From positions 1 through 59,902 of the forward strand of contig DXLP01000013.1 of the NCBI GenBank assembly GCA_019414645.1: a stretch of 59,902 nucleotides of DNA, in the 5' to 3' direction. The first letter of the stretch is position 1. The number at the start of each line of letters is the position of its first letter. The position numbers were made by a program, and so were the translations under genes. This document shows, piece after piece, positions 8,252 through 17,716 of this stretch. The notes beneath the pieces are model-generated. The model made no database searches. It worked only from the letters and a program-made list of their open reading frames with translations, and had not been told where the DNA came from. This DNA comes from Collinsella sp. GTDB taxonomy: Bacteria > Actinomycetota > Coriobacteriia > Coriobacteriales > Coriobacteriaceae.

Positions 8252-10440
8252 TAAATAAGCTTCGTGCTTTCAAGCTTTTCGATGATCCAGTCGTTGGCTT
8301 TGATGACCGGACGGCGGAAGACGACGCCCAAGGCCAGCGACGGAATCAGATAGCTCGCCAGAATGCCCAGCTCAACCCAGTACTCCATATGGTAGGCGCC
8401 AGCCATGGCGGCATGCATGGCGTTGATGCCGTGGGTGAACGGCAGGAACGGATAGATTGCCTGGAACACGGGGCCGGTCATCTCGATGGGGAACGTGCCG
8501 CCCGAACCACCGACCTGCATGACCAACAGCACGACAGCGAGCGCCTTGCCGATATCGCCAAACGAAACCGTAAGCGTGTAGACGATATTGGAGAACACGA
8601 GACTCGCGACCCAACCCGCTAGCACAAACTGCAGCGGGTTGTCGCACTGAATGCCAAAGAACAGAATGTCGCCCGCGCACACGAGCGTTGCCTGCAGCAG
8701 AGCCAAACCGCCGAAGAACAGGTAACGACCCAGATAGATCTCGTGCAGGCGCACGGGGATGAGCTCGTTGATAAGCTCATCGTCAACCGAGACCTTCATC
8801 ATGGCCGCCAGTACGATCGAGCCGACCCAGAGCGACAGAATCGTGTAGAACGGCGCCATGGCCGAACCGTAGTTGCGGATCGGATAGACCGGCTTACGGT
8901 CGAGTGCAACAGGGCCGGAAAGCGACACGGCCAGACCCTCGGGATCATTGCCGATCATCGTCTTGATCGTAGCGAGGTCATCCGACATCAAGGCGCCGTC
9001 GAGCTCGTCCTTGAAAGCGCTGATCTTGTCCGACGCCTCACCCAGCTGATCGGAAGCCTTGTTGACCAGCTTTGCAGCCTTGGAGAGGCCCTTTGCCAGC
9101 GAACCGGATGCGTCGGTCAGGCCGGCAACAGCACTATCCAGGTCGCCCGAGATACCGTTGAGCGAATCCAAAATGCCCGAAATAGTCTTCTTGAGCTCCT
9201 TGGCCTTAACCGAGAACGTAGAGTCGTAGTCAATCTTGGCGCCCGAGATACCAGCCTTGGCATCCGCGATTGCCTGATCGACCTCGGCACGCGACTTGTT
9301 AACCTCTGCCATGCTATCGGAGAGAGACTTCGCGGTGGCCGCCAGATCCTTGGCATTGTTGCGGTACTCAACGGCGATTCTGCCCAGCGACGTCGCGGCA
9401 GACTTGAGACCGTCCTTCAAATTCTCATCGCTCACCTGGTCGGCAAGGCTGCGGAGCTGATCGGCCATCTCATCGATATCCTTGGCGCGCGCATTGAGGG
9501 CCGCAGCGGCATCGTTGAGTTGGGACACCGTAAGGTCGACATGCTGGTTCGCGGCATCGAACGCCTTCGCGAGCTCGGCAGACACATTGTCGAACGAACC
9601 CGCACTTCCATCGATCGCGGCATCGATGGCATCGCTTGCCGCCTTAAGCGCTTCTTTGGAATCATCGATGCCGCTTTTGGCATGTTCCATGAGCTGCTTT
9701 GTCGACTCATCGACGGCACCGGTCTGCTTGAGCATGCCGCTCGCCGACGTCAGCGAATCGGACGTGGAGCTCAAAATGCCCGCAAGCGACGTTGCGCTGG
9801 CCTGAACGTCCTTCAGGTCCTGGACCGAATCGCCGAGCGTCGAGGACAGGTTGGCGATAAAGTTGCTGACCTGGTCGGTGCTCATGTAATCGAGCAGGCT
9901 GGACACCGTCTTAAGACCGATGCTCGTAATGGTCTCGGTAAAAGATTCGTTAACCTGGTTCTGAACGGCGCTCGAACCCTTCTCGGTCACGATCTGCGCG
10001 ATGGCGTTGGCCTTCTGGTTCTCGTAAAACTCGATATCGGCGTGTTTCACGTCGGTCGAGAAAAGCGTCATCATGTCGGCGCTAAACGTTTTGGGGATAA
10101 CGACGGCAGCATAGTACGCGCCCGACTTAACGCCCTCGATAGCCTTTTCGCGATCGTTAAGCACAACCCAATCGAAGCTCTCGTTGCCGCGTAGGGTGGC
10201 GGTCACGTTTTCGCCCACGTTAACCTCGACGGGGATCAGATCGCTCTCGTAACCCTCATCGGTGTTGACCACGGCGATCTTAAGATTGCCGGTGTTGCCG
10301 TACGGATCCCAGCTGCCGGCGATGTTAAACCACGCGTACAGACACGGCACGATAATGAGGCCCATCACGACAACCAAGCCGATTACGGAGCGAGACACGT
10401 TTTGGACATCGCGCTTAAACAGGTGCAGGATGTTTTTCAT
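8251..10440 (-). CDS. YhgE/Pip-domain membrane protein (shorter paralogue)
   Basis: Membrane protein of 729 residues. One N-terminal segment near residues 18-38 is followed by the Pip-like WFNIAGSWDPYGNTG and VVNTDEGYESD motifs. A long extracellular helical region (about 180-500) is rich in Ala, Ser and Asp heptads and is probably coiled coil. Five or six C-terminal segments with the ABC-2-like YhgE domain (PFYTILSLWVGS, PIEMTGPVFQAIYPFLPF) finish the protein. Relatives include the phage-infection protein Pip and EsaA of type VII secretion, but no other such genes are nearby. The ATG follows the stop of the larger paralogue with no gap, so the two are translationally coupled and may form a heteromer. 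Confidence 0.85.
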   Translation of the reverse strand: MKNILHLFKRDVQNVSRSVIGLVVVMGLIIVPCLYAWFNIAGSWDPYGNTGNLKIAVVNTDEGYESDLIPVEVNVGENVTATLRGNESFDWVVLNDREKAIEGVKSGAYYAAVVIPKTFSADMMTLFSTDVKHADIEFYENQKANAIAQIVTEKGSSAVQNQVNESFTETITSIGLKTVSSLLDYMSTDQVSNFIANLSSTLGDSVQDLKDVQASATSLAGILSSTSDSLTSASGMLKQTGAVDESTKQLMEHAKSGIDDSKEALKAASDAIDAAIDGSAGSFDNVSAELAKAFDAANQHVDLTVSQLNDAAAALNARAKDIDEMADQLRSLADQVSDENLKDGLKSAATSLGRIAVEYRNNAKDLAATAKSLSDSMAEVNKSRAEVDQAIADAKAGISGAKIDYDSTFSVKAKELKKTISGILDSLNGISGDLDSAVAGLTDASGSLAKGLSKAAKLVNKASDQLGEASDKISAFKDELDGALMSDDLATIKTMIGNDPEGLAVSLSGPVALDRKPVYPIRNYGSAMAPFYTILSLWVGSIVLAAMMKVSVDDELINELIPVRLHEIYLGRYLFFGGLALLQATLVCAGDILFFGIQCDNPLQFVLAGWVASLVFSNIVYTLTVSFGDIGKALAVVLLVMQVGGSGGTFPIEMTGPVFQAIYPFLPFTHGINAMHAAMAGAYHMEYWVELGILASYLIPSLALGVVFRRPVIKANDWIIEKLESTKLI

Positions 10441-13266
10441 TTATGCCTCACCTCCTTTAGAGTGCTTGCCAAGCGGGGTGGTGTCCCCGTCGTTTCCGTT
10501 TACGTTGTCAGCGCCGTCGGCATCTTGAGCCTTACGATGCGCACCGATATGCGGCAGACGGCTCGTAGGCTGTTCGCCTCCCTTGGCGCCACGCTCGCTG
10601 GCGTTGAGACCAAACATGCGACGGGCGGCAGGGATCGCCGCCGTGTGCTCGCGCATCTCGCGGCGAAGGTCCTCGTCCGAAAGCGCCGAGATACGCATCT
10701 GGGTATTGAGGCTCGCACGGATGTATTCGATGTTGATGAGCCAGCCGCAGATGGCGATAACCGAAATGATCCAGATAACGAGCAGGATGATCTTGCCGTT
10801 ATTGTCGATATCGAGCACCGTCGAAAGCACAAAGAGCAGAACCTGCACGCCTACCACGGCGGCAAAACCGCCCTTGATGTAGTACGGGTAGCGATGCTCA
10901 AACGCCACGGCATGATCGAGCAGCTCGCGACGGTACGAATCCGAATCGAGCATGACGCGCATGGCCGTGCGCAGCGAATAGCGCTGGCGCGGTAGGTCGT
11001 TGGACTCGCAGATCATTAGGCCCGTCGTGGAAAGCTGCTTATCAAAGAGCAGATTGAGGTTGAGCAGCAACGGGCGCAGCTGCAGACCGATAAAGAGCGC
11101 GATGGCAAGGAACACGCCCAGGACGCACAGGTTGAACAGGTAGTTGAACGAATACATGCCACCGACGGTCTCGCGCAGCAGGTTGATGCCATAAGTGAAG
11201 GGCAGCAGCGGATGCAGCCATTGGAAGAAGCCGGGCATCATCTCGATGGGATACATGCCCGACGAGCCGGGGATCTGCACAATGACGAGGATGACGCCAA
11301 TGGCTTTACCGATATGCTTAAACGTGGTGGACAGCGCATAGATGATATTGACGTAGGTGAATGAAATCGCGATGCCGCCCAGCACGAACAGCAGCGGGTT
11401 AACGCACTGTACGCCAATGACCAAATCTCCCACCGTAACGATAATGGCCTGGAACGCGCCCAGGATCACCAGCAGCAGCCAGCGGCCAAAGTAGCCCTGA
11501 CGCGCCGTAAAGCTACCGATGCCCTCGCGGTCGACCTCGAGTTTATAGATAGCGATGAGCACATAGCCGCCCACCCACAGCGCCAGATTGGTGTAGAAGG
11601 GCGCGATGCCCGAGCCAAAGCTCTTGACCGGATAGATTGACTTGGACGTCAGCTCAACCGGAGATGCCATGAAATCTGCCACGTCATTGACGTCGACGTC
11701 CATGAGGTCGGCTAACTCGCCCATAGACTCAGAGGTCTGCAGCGCCGCAATGTCATTGGCGGCGGTCGCGAGCTTGTCCTGAACCTTGGCAAGGGAGGCG
11801 TCGGTTTGGGATAGCGTGGTCTTTGCCTGCTTGAGCGTGGCGTCGAGCTGCGCTAGCGTGCCGCGCGCGCTCGCTATCGTGGGGGTCATACCCGACACAA
11901 TGCCGGTCAAATCGCCCGAAACGGCGGCAAAGGAGTCAAGCGCGCTCGAAGCCTTCGGAAGTGCGTTCTGACCCAGATCGGTCTGAGCCTGACCGAGGTT
12001 AGCCGTACCGGTCTGAATTGCCGCGTTGAGTGCGTTGCTCGCGTTCGAGATTGCCGTAGCGTCGTTTGCCATGGCGCTCGACTGTGCAGAAAGGCCATCC
12101 TTGATGCTCTGCAGCTTCTGGTTTTGCTCGCGAAGCGAATCGATGGTCGATACAATGCGCGCGTCAATTTCCTCGGAACCTGTCGACGTGTCATTAACGA
12201 GAATCTCCAAGTGCCCGATAACGGCCTTATTGTGATCGATCGTCGCCTGGAGAGACTCGAGCGAGTTGTCGATGCGGGTGGTCGTAGATGTGACCGTACC
12301 CGTTAGCTTGCCAATCGCAGCGTTCGCGGAGGCTGACGTCTTGGTGAGTGCAAGGCTACCTTCCGAGAGTGCCTTGGAGAGCGAGGTGATAGAGTTGCCC
12401 GCCGTGGCGCGAGCCTCGCCCAGCAGGTCGTTGCCCTGGGAGATCGCCTGCGTTAGAGAGGGCGCCTGCCCCTGCAGGCCCGCCAGCGCAGCATCGGCCG
12501 AAGCAATCGAGCTGCTCGTCTTGTCGATGGCGGTGTTCATGTCGCCGATGGAATCGCGTACTTCGCCCAGGGTATCAGACGCCTCGGACACCGAGCCCGC
12601 CAGCGAATCCCGGGTCTGGTTCGCCTTGTCTTTAAGGTCGATGCCAGCATCTTTGGCAATGCCCGCGACGGTCTCGCCCACCGTGGAGACAAACTCCGAG
12701 TTGATCTGCTCCTCGATGGTATTGGCACCAGTGTCGGTGACCTTGGGCGCAATAGCGCTCTTCTTCTCGTTGACGTAATAGGTGAGCTTCGGCTGATGGT
12801 AATTGCCATCGAGCATCGAAACAAGATTGTCGGAGAAGTTCTTGGGGATTACGATGGCCGCATAGTACTCACCACTCTCGACGCCCTCTTTGGCATCGGC
12901 GGCCGAATCGACGAAGGTCCAGTCCAGCTGATCGTTCTCCTTGAGCTGATCGACGACCTGGTCGCCCGCGTTGAGCTCGCCCACCAAGTCATTCTGAGTG
13001 CCCTGATCGTTGTTGGCGATGGCAATCTTGATACCTTGGGTGTTTCCGTACGGATCCCAGTTTGCCACGATGTTGTACCAGGCATACAGCGAGGGGATAA
13101 CGCACACGCCCAGGGTAACCACCAAGGCGACGGGGTTCACAAGCAGTCGCTTAATGTCGCGCTTGAATATCGCAAAGGAGACCTTTGCGTTGGATAGTTT
13201 GCTGCCGAGACTCACGCTTGGACCATCCATCCTGTCGTTGAATCGAATCGTACTATCGACAACCAT
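10441..13266 (-). CDS. YhgE/Pip-domain membrane protein (longer paralogue)
   Basis: Paralogue of the next gene, 941 residues in the longest frame. It has the same plan: an N-terminal segment, the WYNIVANWDPYGNTQG and IANNDQGTQND motifs, a long Ser/Ala/Thr-rich helical ectodomain, and a YhgE membrane domain with SGMYPIEMMPGFFQWLHPLLPF. It adds about 200 residues at the C-terminus with two more hydrophobic segments (FAAVVGVQVLLFVLS, IILLVIWIISVIAICGW) and a charged cytoplasmic tail. The start is uncertain. The ATG at 13266 lacks a ribosome binding site and overlaps a TACAAT that could be a -10 box; an ATG at 13230 or a GTG at 13215 are alternatives. Function unknown. Confidence 0.82.
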   Translation of the reverse strand: MVVDSTIRFNDRMDGPSVSLGSKLSNAKVSFAIFKRDIKRLLVNPVALVVTLGVCVIPSLYAWYNIVANWDPYGNTQGIKIAIANNDQGTQNDLVGELNAGDQVVDQLKENDQLDWTFVDSAADAKEGVESGEYYAAIVIPKNFSDNLVSMLDGNYHQPKLTYYVNEKKSAIAPKVTDTGANTIEEQINSEFVSTVGETVAGIAKDAGIDLKDKANQTRDSLAGSVSEASDTLGEVRDSIGDMNTAIDKTSSSIASADAALAGLQGQAPSLTQAISQGNDLLGEARATAGNSITSLSKALSEGSLALTKTSASANAAIGKLTGTVTSTTTRIDNSLESLQATIDHNKAVIGHLEILVNDTSTGSEEIDARIVSTIDSLREQNQKLQSIKDGLSAQSSAMANDATAISNASNALNAAIQTGTANLGQAQTDLGQNALPKASSALDSFAAVSGDLTGIVSGMTPTIASARGTLAQLDATLKQAKTTLSQTDASLAKVQDKLATAANDIAALQTSESMGELADLMDVDVNDVADFMASPVELTSKSIYPVKSFGSGIAPFYTNLALWVGGYVLIAIYKLEVDREGIGSFTARQGYFGRWLLLVILGAFQAIIVTVGDLVIGVQCVNPLLFVLGGIAISFTYVNIIYALSTTFKHIGKAIGVILVIVQIPGSSGMYPIEMMPGFFQWLHPLLPFTYGINLLRETVGGMYSFNYLFNLCVLGVFLAIALFIGLQLRPLLLNLNLLFDKQLSTTGLMICESNDLPRQRYSLRTAMRVMLDSDSYRRELLDHAVAFEHRYPYYIKGGFAAVVGVQVLLFVLSTVLDIDNNGKIILLVIWIISVIAICGWLINIEYIRASLNTQMRISALSDEDLRREMREHTAAIPAARRMFGLNASERGAKGGEQPTSRLPHIGAHRKAQDADGADNVNGNDGDTTPLGKHSKGGEA

Positions 13267-13404
13267 TGTAGTAGGCGCTTTAACGTCTCAAAGCACAATG
13301 GTGTTGAGTTTTGCGGGTAGCAATATACTACGAAGATGAGTTAACGTACAGATGTACAGTATCCTAAATTTCAGCAGGTCACAAAACCACAACCCGCACA
13401 AATA

Positions 13405-13433
13405 AATGATCCCTTGGGGACGAAGGGATCATT
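13405..13433. repeat. Hairpin downstream of htpG (distal)
   Basis: Perfect 11-base arms (13405-13415 and 13423-13433, AATGATCCCTT and its complement) around a seven-base loop. On the minus strand it is followed by TATTTG, so it may work as a weak terminator of htpG. Confidence 0.7.
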
Positions 13434-13441
13434 CAAAAGGA

Positions 13442-13511
13442 AACGAGAGTGGAAAATCTCCCACTTCAAGCCCGCATTCGAGCCAAAAGTGGGAGATTAT
13501 CCACTCTCGTT
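13442..13511. repeat. Long inverted repeat downstream of htpG (proximal)
   Basis: Arms 13442-13465 and 13488-13511 are 24 bases with two mismatches around a 22-base loop. The repeat lies about 30 bases after the htpG stop codon and eight bases from the hairpin at 13405-13433. No U-run follows it directly. Confidence 0.85.
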
Positions 13512-13541
13512 CTAATCTAGTTACGGTGCCGTATCCCCGAA

Positions 13542-15566
13542 CTACATCAAGTTGCAGACAGCTGCCGCGAAGGCAACGGGGTCCTCGGGCAAAATGCCCT
13601 CGACCAGCAGGGCCTGATCGTAGAGCAAACCGGAGTACTGCTTGATCTTGTCGGCGTCGCCCGCCTTCTGAGCGGCGACGAGCTTGGAAAAGACCGGGTG
13701 CTTGGCGTTGAGCTCGAGCACGCGCTGGCTCTTGGGCATACCGTCGGGCGCGCCCTCGGGACCCTTCTGGAGCACCTTCTCCATCTCGAGCGAAAGCGGG
13801 CCCTCGGTGGTGATGCACGCGGGAGCATCGGTCAGGCGCGCAGAGACGGCAACCTTCTCGACCTTGTCGCCGAGTGCCTCCTTCATGGCGTTAAAGAGGT
13901 CCTCGTTCTCCTTGGTGGCGTCCTCGGCCTCCTTTTTCTCGTCCTCGGTCGCCAGGTCAAGATCACCGGTTGCGACGTTCTTGAGCTCCAGGTGACGATC
14001 CTCAACCTCGGGCTCGGCACCATCGGCCACGGCCTTCTCGGCAGCCTCGCGGGCGGCATCGTCCTCGTAGATCTTGGGCATATCAGCGGCAACGTACTCA
14101 CGCATAGCCTGGAAGGTGAACTCATCCACGTCCTGCGTCAGCAGCAGCACGTCATAGCCGCGGTCGAGCACGCCCTTTACCATGGGCATCTTGGCCAAGC
14201 GCTCACGCGAGTCGCCGGCGGCGTAGTAGATGGCCTTCTGATCCTCGGGCATGCCCTTGGCATACTCGGCCAGGGTAATCATCTTCTGTTCCTTGGCAGA
14301 CCAGAACAGCAACAGATCGGCGAGCTCATCGGCCTTCATGCCATAGCTCGAGTAGATGCCGTACTTAAGACCGCGGCCAAAGTTCTCAAAGAACTTCTCG
14401 TAGGCCTCGCGGTCGTTGTCACGCATATCCTCAAGGTCGGCGGTGATCTTCTTTTCCACACGCTTGGCGATGGCCTTGAGCTGACGGTTCTGCTGCAGCG
14501 TCTCACGCGAGATGTTGAGCGACACATCGGCGGAATCCACGACGCCGCGGACAAAGTTGTAGTAGTCGGGCAGCAGGTCGTCGCACTTCTCCATGATCAG
14601 GACGTTGGAGCTGTAGAGTGCCAGACCCTTCTCGTAATCCTTGCTGTACAGATCGAACGGCGCGCGGCCCGGCACAAACAGCAGGGCATCGTACTCGAGC
14701 GTGCCCTCGGCATGGAAGCTGATGGTGCGCGCAGGATCGTCAAAGTCGTGGAACGTGGACTTGTAGAACTCGTCGTAGTCCTTCTGCTCGACATCGGAGC
14801 TGTGCTTCTTCCAGATCGGCGTCATGGAGTTGACGGTCTCGAGCTCCTGGTAGTCCTCGTACTCGGGCGTGTAGTCATCGCCAGCATCCTCGGGCTTGGG
14901 CTTCTGGCGGCTCTTGGACACCATCATCTGGATCGGGTAACGCACATAGTTACTGTACTGCTGAATTAGGCTCTTGAGGCCCCACTCGGTCAGGAAGCGA
15001 TCGTAGGTCTCGGCCTCGCCGTCGGCATCGAGCTTCTCGTTCTCGCGCAGCGTCAGGATGACATCGGTACCGTGCTCGGCACGCTCGCCGTCCTCGATGG
15101 TGTAGCCCTCAAGACCGTCGGATTCCCACACATGGGCGACATCCTCGCCGTAGGCGCGGCTGACGACCTTCACATGGCTGGCGACCATAAAAGCCGAGTA
15201 GAAGCCCACGCCAAACTGGCCGATGATGTCGACATCGGAGCCCTGCTGCTCGGCGTTCTCGGTCTTAAACTCCTCGGAGCCGGAATGGGCGATGGTGCCC
15301 AGATTGCGCTCGAGCTCCTCGGCGGTCATGCCAATGCCGTTATCCGAGATGGTAATGGTGCGGGCGTCTTTATCAAAGGAGACGCGAATGGCCAGGTCGC
15401 CCTGGTTGATCTTGACGCTCGGATCCTGCAGGCTCTTAAAGTTGAGCTTGTCGACGGCGTCGCTCGCGTTAGAGATAAGCTCGCGCAGGAAGATTTCCTT
15501 ATTGGTGTAGATGGAGTTGATCATGAGGTCGAGCAGTTTTTTGCTCTCGGTCTTAAATTGACGCAT
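13542..15566 (-). CDS. htpG: Molecular chaperone HtpG (Hsp90)
   Basis: Cytosolic ATP-dependent chaperone, 674 residues. The N-terminal GHKL ATPase domain shows ELISNASDAVDKL, ITISDNGIGM and GQFGVGFYSAFMV; the middle domain shows SLNISRETLQQNRQLKAI. The tail resembles the dimerisation domain (residues about 540-674). An acidic Glu/Asp/Lys-rich stretch near residues 530-560 is longer than in E. coli. AAAGGA lies seven bases before the ATG. The gene follows the exopolysaccharide-regulation genes but is separated from them by a hairpin with a U-run, so it probably has its own promoter. Confidence 0.95.
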   Translation of the reverse strand: MRQFKTESKKLLDLMINSIYTNKEIFLRELISNASDAVDKLNFKSLQDPSVKINQGDLAIRVSFDKDARTITISDNGIGMTAEELERNLGTIAHSGSEEFKTENAEQQGSDVDIIGQFGVGFYSAFMVASHVKVVSRAYGEDVAHVWESDGLEGYTIEDGERAEHGTDVILTLRENEKLDADGEAETYDRFLTEWGLKSLIQQYSNYVRYPIQMMVSKSRQKPKPEDAGDDYTPEYEDYQELETVNSMTPIWKKHSSDVEQKDYDEFYKSTFHDFDDPARTISFHAEGTLEYDALLFVPGRAPFDLYSKDYEKGLALYSSNVLIMEKCDDLLPDYYNFVRGVVDSADVSLNISRETLQQNRQLKAIAKRVEKKITADLEDMRDNDREAYEKFFENFGRGLKYGIYSSYGMKADELADLLLFWSAKEQKMITLAEYAKGMPEDQKAIYYAAGDSRERLAKMPMVKGVLDRGYDVLLLTQDVDEFTFQAMREYVAADMPKIYEDDAAREAAEKAVADGAEPEVEDRHLELKNVATGDLDLATEDEKKEAEDATKENEDLFNAMKEALGDKVEKVAVSARLTDAPACITTEGPLSLEMEKVLQKGPEGAPDGMPKSQRVLELNAKHPVFSKLVAAQKAGDADKIKQYSGLLYDQALLVEGILPEDPVAFAAAVCNLM

Positions 15567-15596
15567 GTGCAGTCCTTTCGCGCTACCCCCGTCCGC

Positions 15597-15621
15597 AAAA
15601 ACGGCCCGGTTGCCCGAGCCG
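15597..15621 (-). terminator. Terminator-like hairpin in front of htpG
   Basis: Eight-pair stem (15602-15609 with 15614-15621, one mismatch), four-base loop and U5 on the minus strand, ending about 30 bases before the htpG start. It could end read-through from the GNAT gene. If htpG is transcribed from the TATAAAAT at about 15650, it would instead sit in the htpG leader. Confidence 0.65.
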
Positions 15622-15768
15622 CATCGCAGACCTGCTATGTTCAGACTTAGATTTTATAACCCAATAGCGCGCATATATACATACGGAATCGAAAAACTGT
15701 ATGTCCGAGCGCTCCAATGCGTCAATTGCCAAGGAGTGTCCCCAGCTGCCGGCAGAAAAGGAACGTCC

Positions 15769-16269
15769 CTATCTGCCATCTACGCGCTTGGCCATCCAGA
15801 CATGGGGCTGGCCCTCGTCTTCGTAATCTACCGGGGCAATTTGCGTGTAGCCCGCCTTTGCATAGAGCGGCAACACGTATTCCTGCGCATGCAGCTTAAT
15901 AAGCTTAGCGCCGGCATCGCGTGCACACGAAGCACTGGCCTCGACGATCGCACTCGCCAGTCCGCGACGACGCATAGCCGGCAGCACGGCGACGCGCCCC
16001 ATAATGTAGGCCTCCCCCGCCGCAACGCCTTCGTCCATGTCGCATGCCGGCAACACCGGGGCCTCTGCGTCAGCCACGCGCTCAAGCTCCTCGGGAAACA
16101 CGCGCGAGCAACCGGCAAGCTCGCCGTCTACATAGAGCGTCACATGAATGCAGTTCTGATCCTCGTCGATAGCGTCGAACTCATTCTCGTAGCCCTGCTC
16201 GTCCATAAAAACGACGCGGCGCACCAACGCCGCGTCATCAAAGCATCCCGTCTTAAGTTGGATATCCAT
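15769..16269 (-). CDS. GNAT-family N-acetyltransferase
   Basis: Predicted acetyl-CoA-dependent acetyltransferase, 166 residues from the ATG at 16269. AAAGGG precedes that ATG by seven bases; an ATG six codons earlier has no such site. The central region carries the GNAT acetyl-CoA loop as VAVLPAMRRRGLASAIV, and the N-terminal part (RRVVFMDEQGYENEFDAIDEDQNCIHV) resembles the ElaA/YjdJ-type subgroup. The substrate is unknown. It is 39 bases downstream of cpsB and on the same strand, so it may share that transcript. Confidence 0.85.
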   Translation of the reverse strand: MDIQLKTGCFDDAALVRRVVFMDEQGYENEFDAIDEDQNCIHVTLYVDGELAGCSRVFPEELERVADAEAPVLPACDMDEGVAAGEAYIMGRVAVLPAMRRRGLASAIVEASASCARDAGAKLIKLHAQEYVLPLYAKAGYTQIAPVDYEDEGQPHVWMAKRVDGR

Positions 16270-16308
16270 GGCTGCCCTTTCATTCAATGCGAACGTTAGG
16301 GACAGATA

Positions 16309-16959
16309 TTAGCGAAAATGAGCTCCGCGCACGCTAAACTTCGCGCGAGCCTTCGCCAGGCAGTCGTAATGACCCACGTTATGGGCATCGCTCGCGATGA
16401 AGCTGTACAGGTTCTGATCGAACAGGCGCTGTGCCGGCTTTTTTTCGCGACCAAAGCGACCGCCGGCAATAAAGTCCGCCGAAGCCTGCAGCTTGCAGCC
16501 CATATCGACCAGGCGCTCCGCCACGCTTACATCCTTTTGAACCGCACGATAGCGCTCAGGATGAGCGATGATCACCTGGTAGCCACGGCACTGCAAATCG
16601 TAAATCGTGTTCTCGTACTCTCTAAACGCATACGCATCGGCATGCGTCGAAAGCTCGAGCAGAAACTCGTTGGTTCCATCGAAATGCAAGTGCTCCGCGG
16701 CATCGATACCAAGTTCAACGAGCTTTCGATGGTTGACCTCGAAGCCCATCTGGAGCGGAAAACCGTCAGCGTTATCACGCAGCAGTTCAAAGGCATCCCA
16801 CATCTTGTCGTAATCAAAATAGGGATCACGGCAGTGAGGAGTGCAAACGATTCTGGTTACACCGGCCCGCTTGGCAGCCTCGAGCATCGCCAAGCTCTCA
16901 TCGAGATCGGCGGCGCCGTCGTCTACACCCGGCAAGATATGGCAATGAATGTCACGCAT
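16309..16959 (-). CDS. CpsB/YwqE-type tyrosine-protein phosphatase
   Basis: PHP-superfamily, manganese-dependent phosphatase that removes phosphate from a bacterial tyrosine kinase. Metal-binding motifs HCHILPGVDDGA near the N-terminus, CTPHCRDPYFDYD, AHPERY and ASDAHN near the C-terminus are all present. At 216 residues it is shorter than the usual 240-260; the missing part is the helical end after the SDAHN motif, and all metal ligands I can identify are kept. The gene lies 17 bases downstream of the cognate kinase gene, in the order chain-length protein, kinase, phosphatase. Confidence 0.88.
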   Translation of the reverse strand: MRDIHCHILPGVDDGAADLDESLAMLEAAKRAGVTRIVCTPHCRDPYFDYDKMWDAFELLRDNADGFPLQMGFEVNHRKLVELGIDAAEHLHFDGTNEFLLELSTHADAYAFREYENTIYDLQCRGYQVIIAHPERYRAVQKDVSVAERLVDMGCKLQASADFIAGGRFGREKKPAQRLFDQNLYSFIASDAHNVGHYDCLAKARAKFSVRGAHFR

Positions 16960-16976
16960 AGGTCAGCCTTAATCAA

Positions 16977-17714
16977 CTAAACGTTTGCTCGGTTGGTGAA
17001 GATGCCCTTTTTGGAAGTCCCCTGATCGTCCGAGCCCTTCTTCACCTTCTTACCGTCCTTGGTGTAGTAGGAGTAGTAGTACTCGCTGGTCTCGGTCTCG
17101 CAGTAGTTCATAACGGTACCGATGAGCTTGACCTTTTCGGACTTCTTAAGCTGGCCGATAGCGTTGAGTGCCTCCTCGCGCTTGGTGAAGTCCTCGCGCA
17201 CCACGAACAGCGTACCGTCGGTCAGGCTGGCAATCTCGGCAGCATCGATGAAGGTGCCGACCGGGGGAGCATCAAAGATGACGTACTGGAACTTGGCGGA
17301 CAGTGCCTTTACCAACTTGGCAAAGCGGTGAGAGACAATGATGTCGGCAGGATTGGGAATATGCGGCTCGGCATCGAGGAAGTAGAAGTTCTTCTGACCC
17401 GTCTCGACAATTGCCTGGTCAATGGAGATCTGCTCGGAAAGGACCGCATAGAGTCCGCCGCGCGAACGAACGCCGAGCATATCGGAAAGGGACCTGCGGC
17501 GCATATCAGCCTCGACCAGGAGCACGGACTTGCCGCTCGTGGCGATAGCCTGGGCAAGGTTGATGGAAACCGTAGACTTGCCCTCGTTGGGAATCGAGGA
17601 CGTGACGGTAATAGTGCGAATGGGGTCGTCCACGCTCGCAAAGCGGATGTTGGCCAGAAGGGTCTTGGCGGCATTCTGTACAACGAGCTTATCGGTGTTC
17701 TTTGCCTTAGCCAT
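16977..17714 (-). CDS. CpsD/CapB-type tyrosine-protein kinase
   Basis: Bacterial tyrosine (BY) kinase of 245 residues that autophosphorylates a Tyr cluster and works with a membrane activator to control polysaccharide chain length or export. Walker A is SSIPNEGKSTVSINLAQ (about 42-58), Walker A' is VEADMRR and Walker B is YVIFDAPPVGT. The C-terminal Tyr cluster is SEYYYSYYTKDGKK. The kinase starts three bases after the stop of the Wzz-like activator gene, in keeping with the split activator/kinase arrangement of Gram-positive bacteria. Confidence 0.92.
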   Translation of the reverse strand: MAKAKNTDKLVVQNAAKTLLANIRFASVDDPIRTITVTSSIPNEGKSTVSINLAQAIATSGKSVLLVEADMRRRSLSDMLGVRSRGGLYAVLSEQISIDQAIVETGQKNFYFLDAEPHIPNPADIIVSHRFAKLVKALSAKFQYVIFDAPPVGTFIDAAEIASLTDGTLFVVREDFTKREEALNAIGQLKKSEKVKLIGTVMNYCETETSEYYYSYYTKDGKKVKKGSDDQGTSKKGIFTNRANV

Positions 17715-17716
17715 GC

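Noticed and set aside
15700..15768. Small RNA or riboswitch between htpG and the GNAT gene
   Set aside because: No conserved riboswitch motif recognised; only short inverted words.
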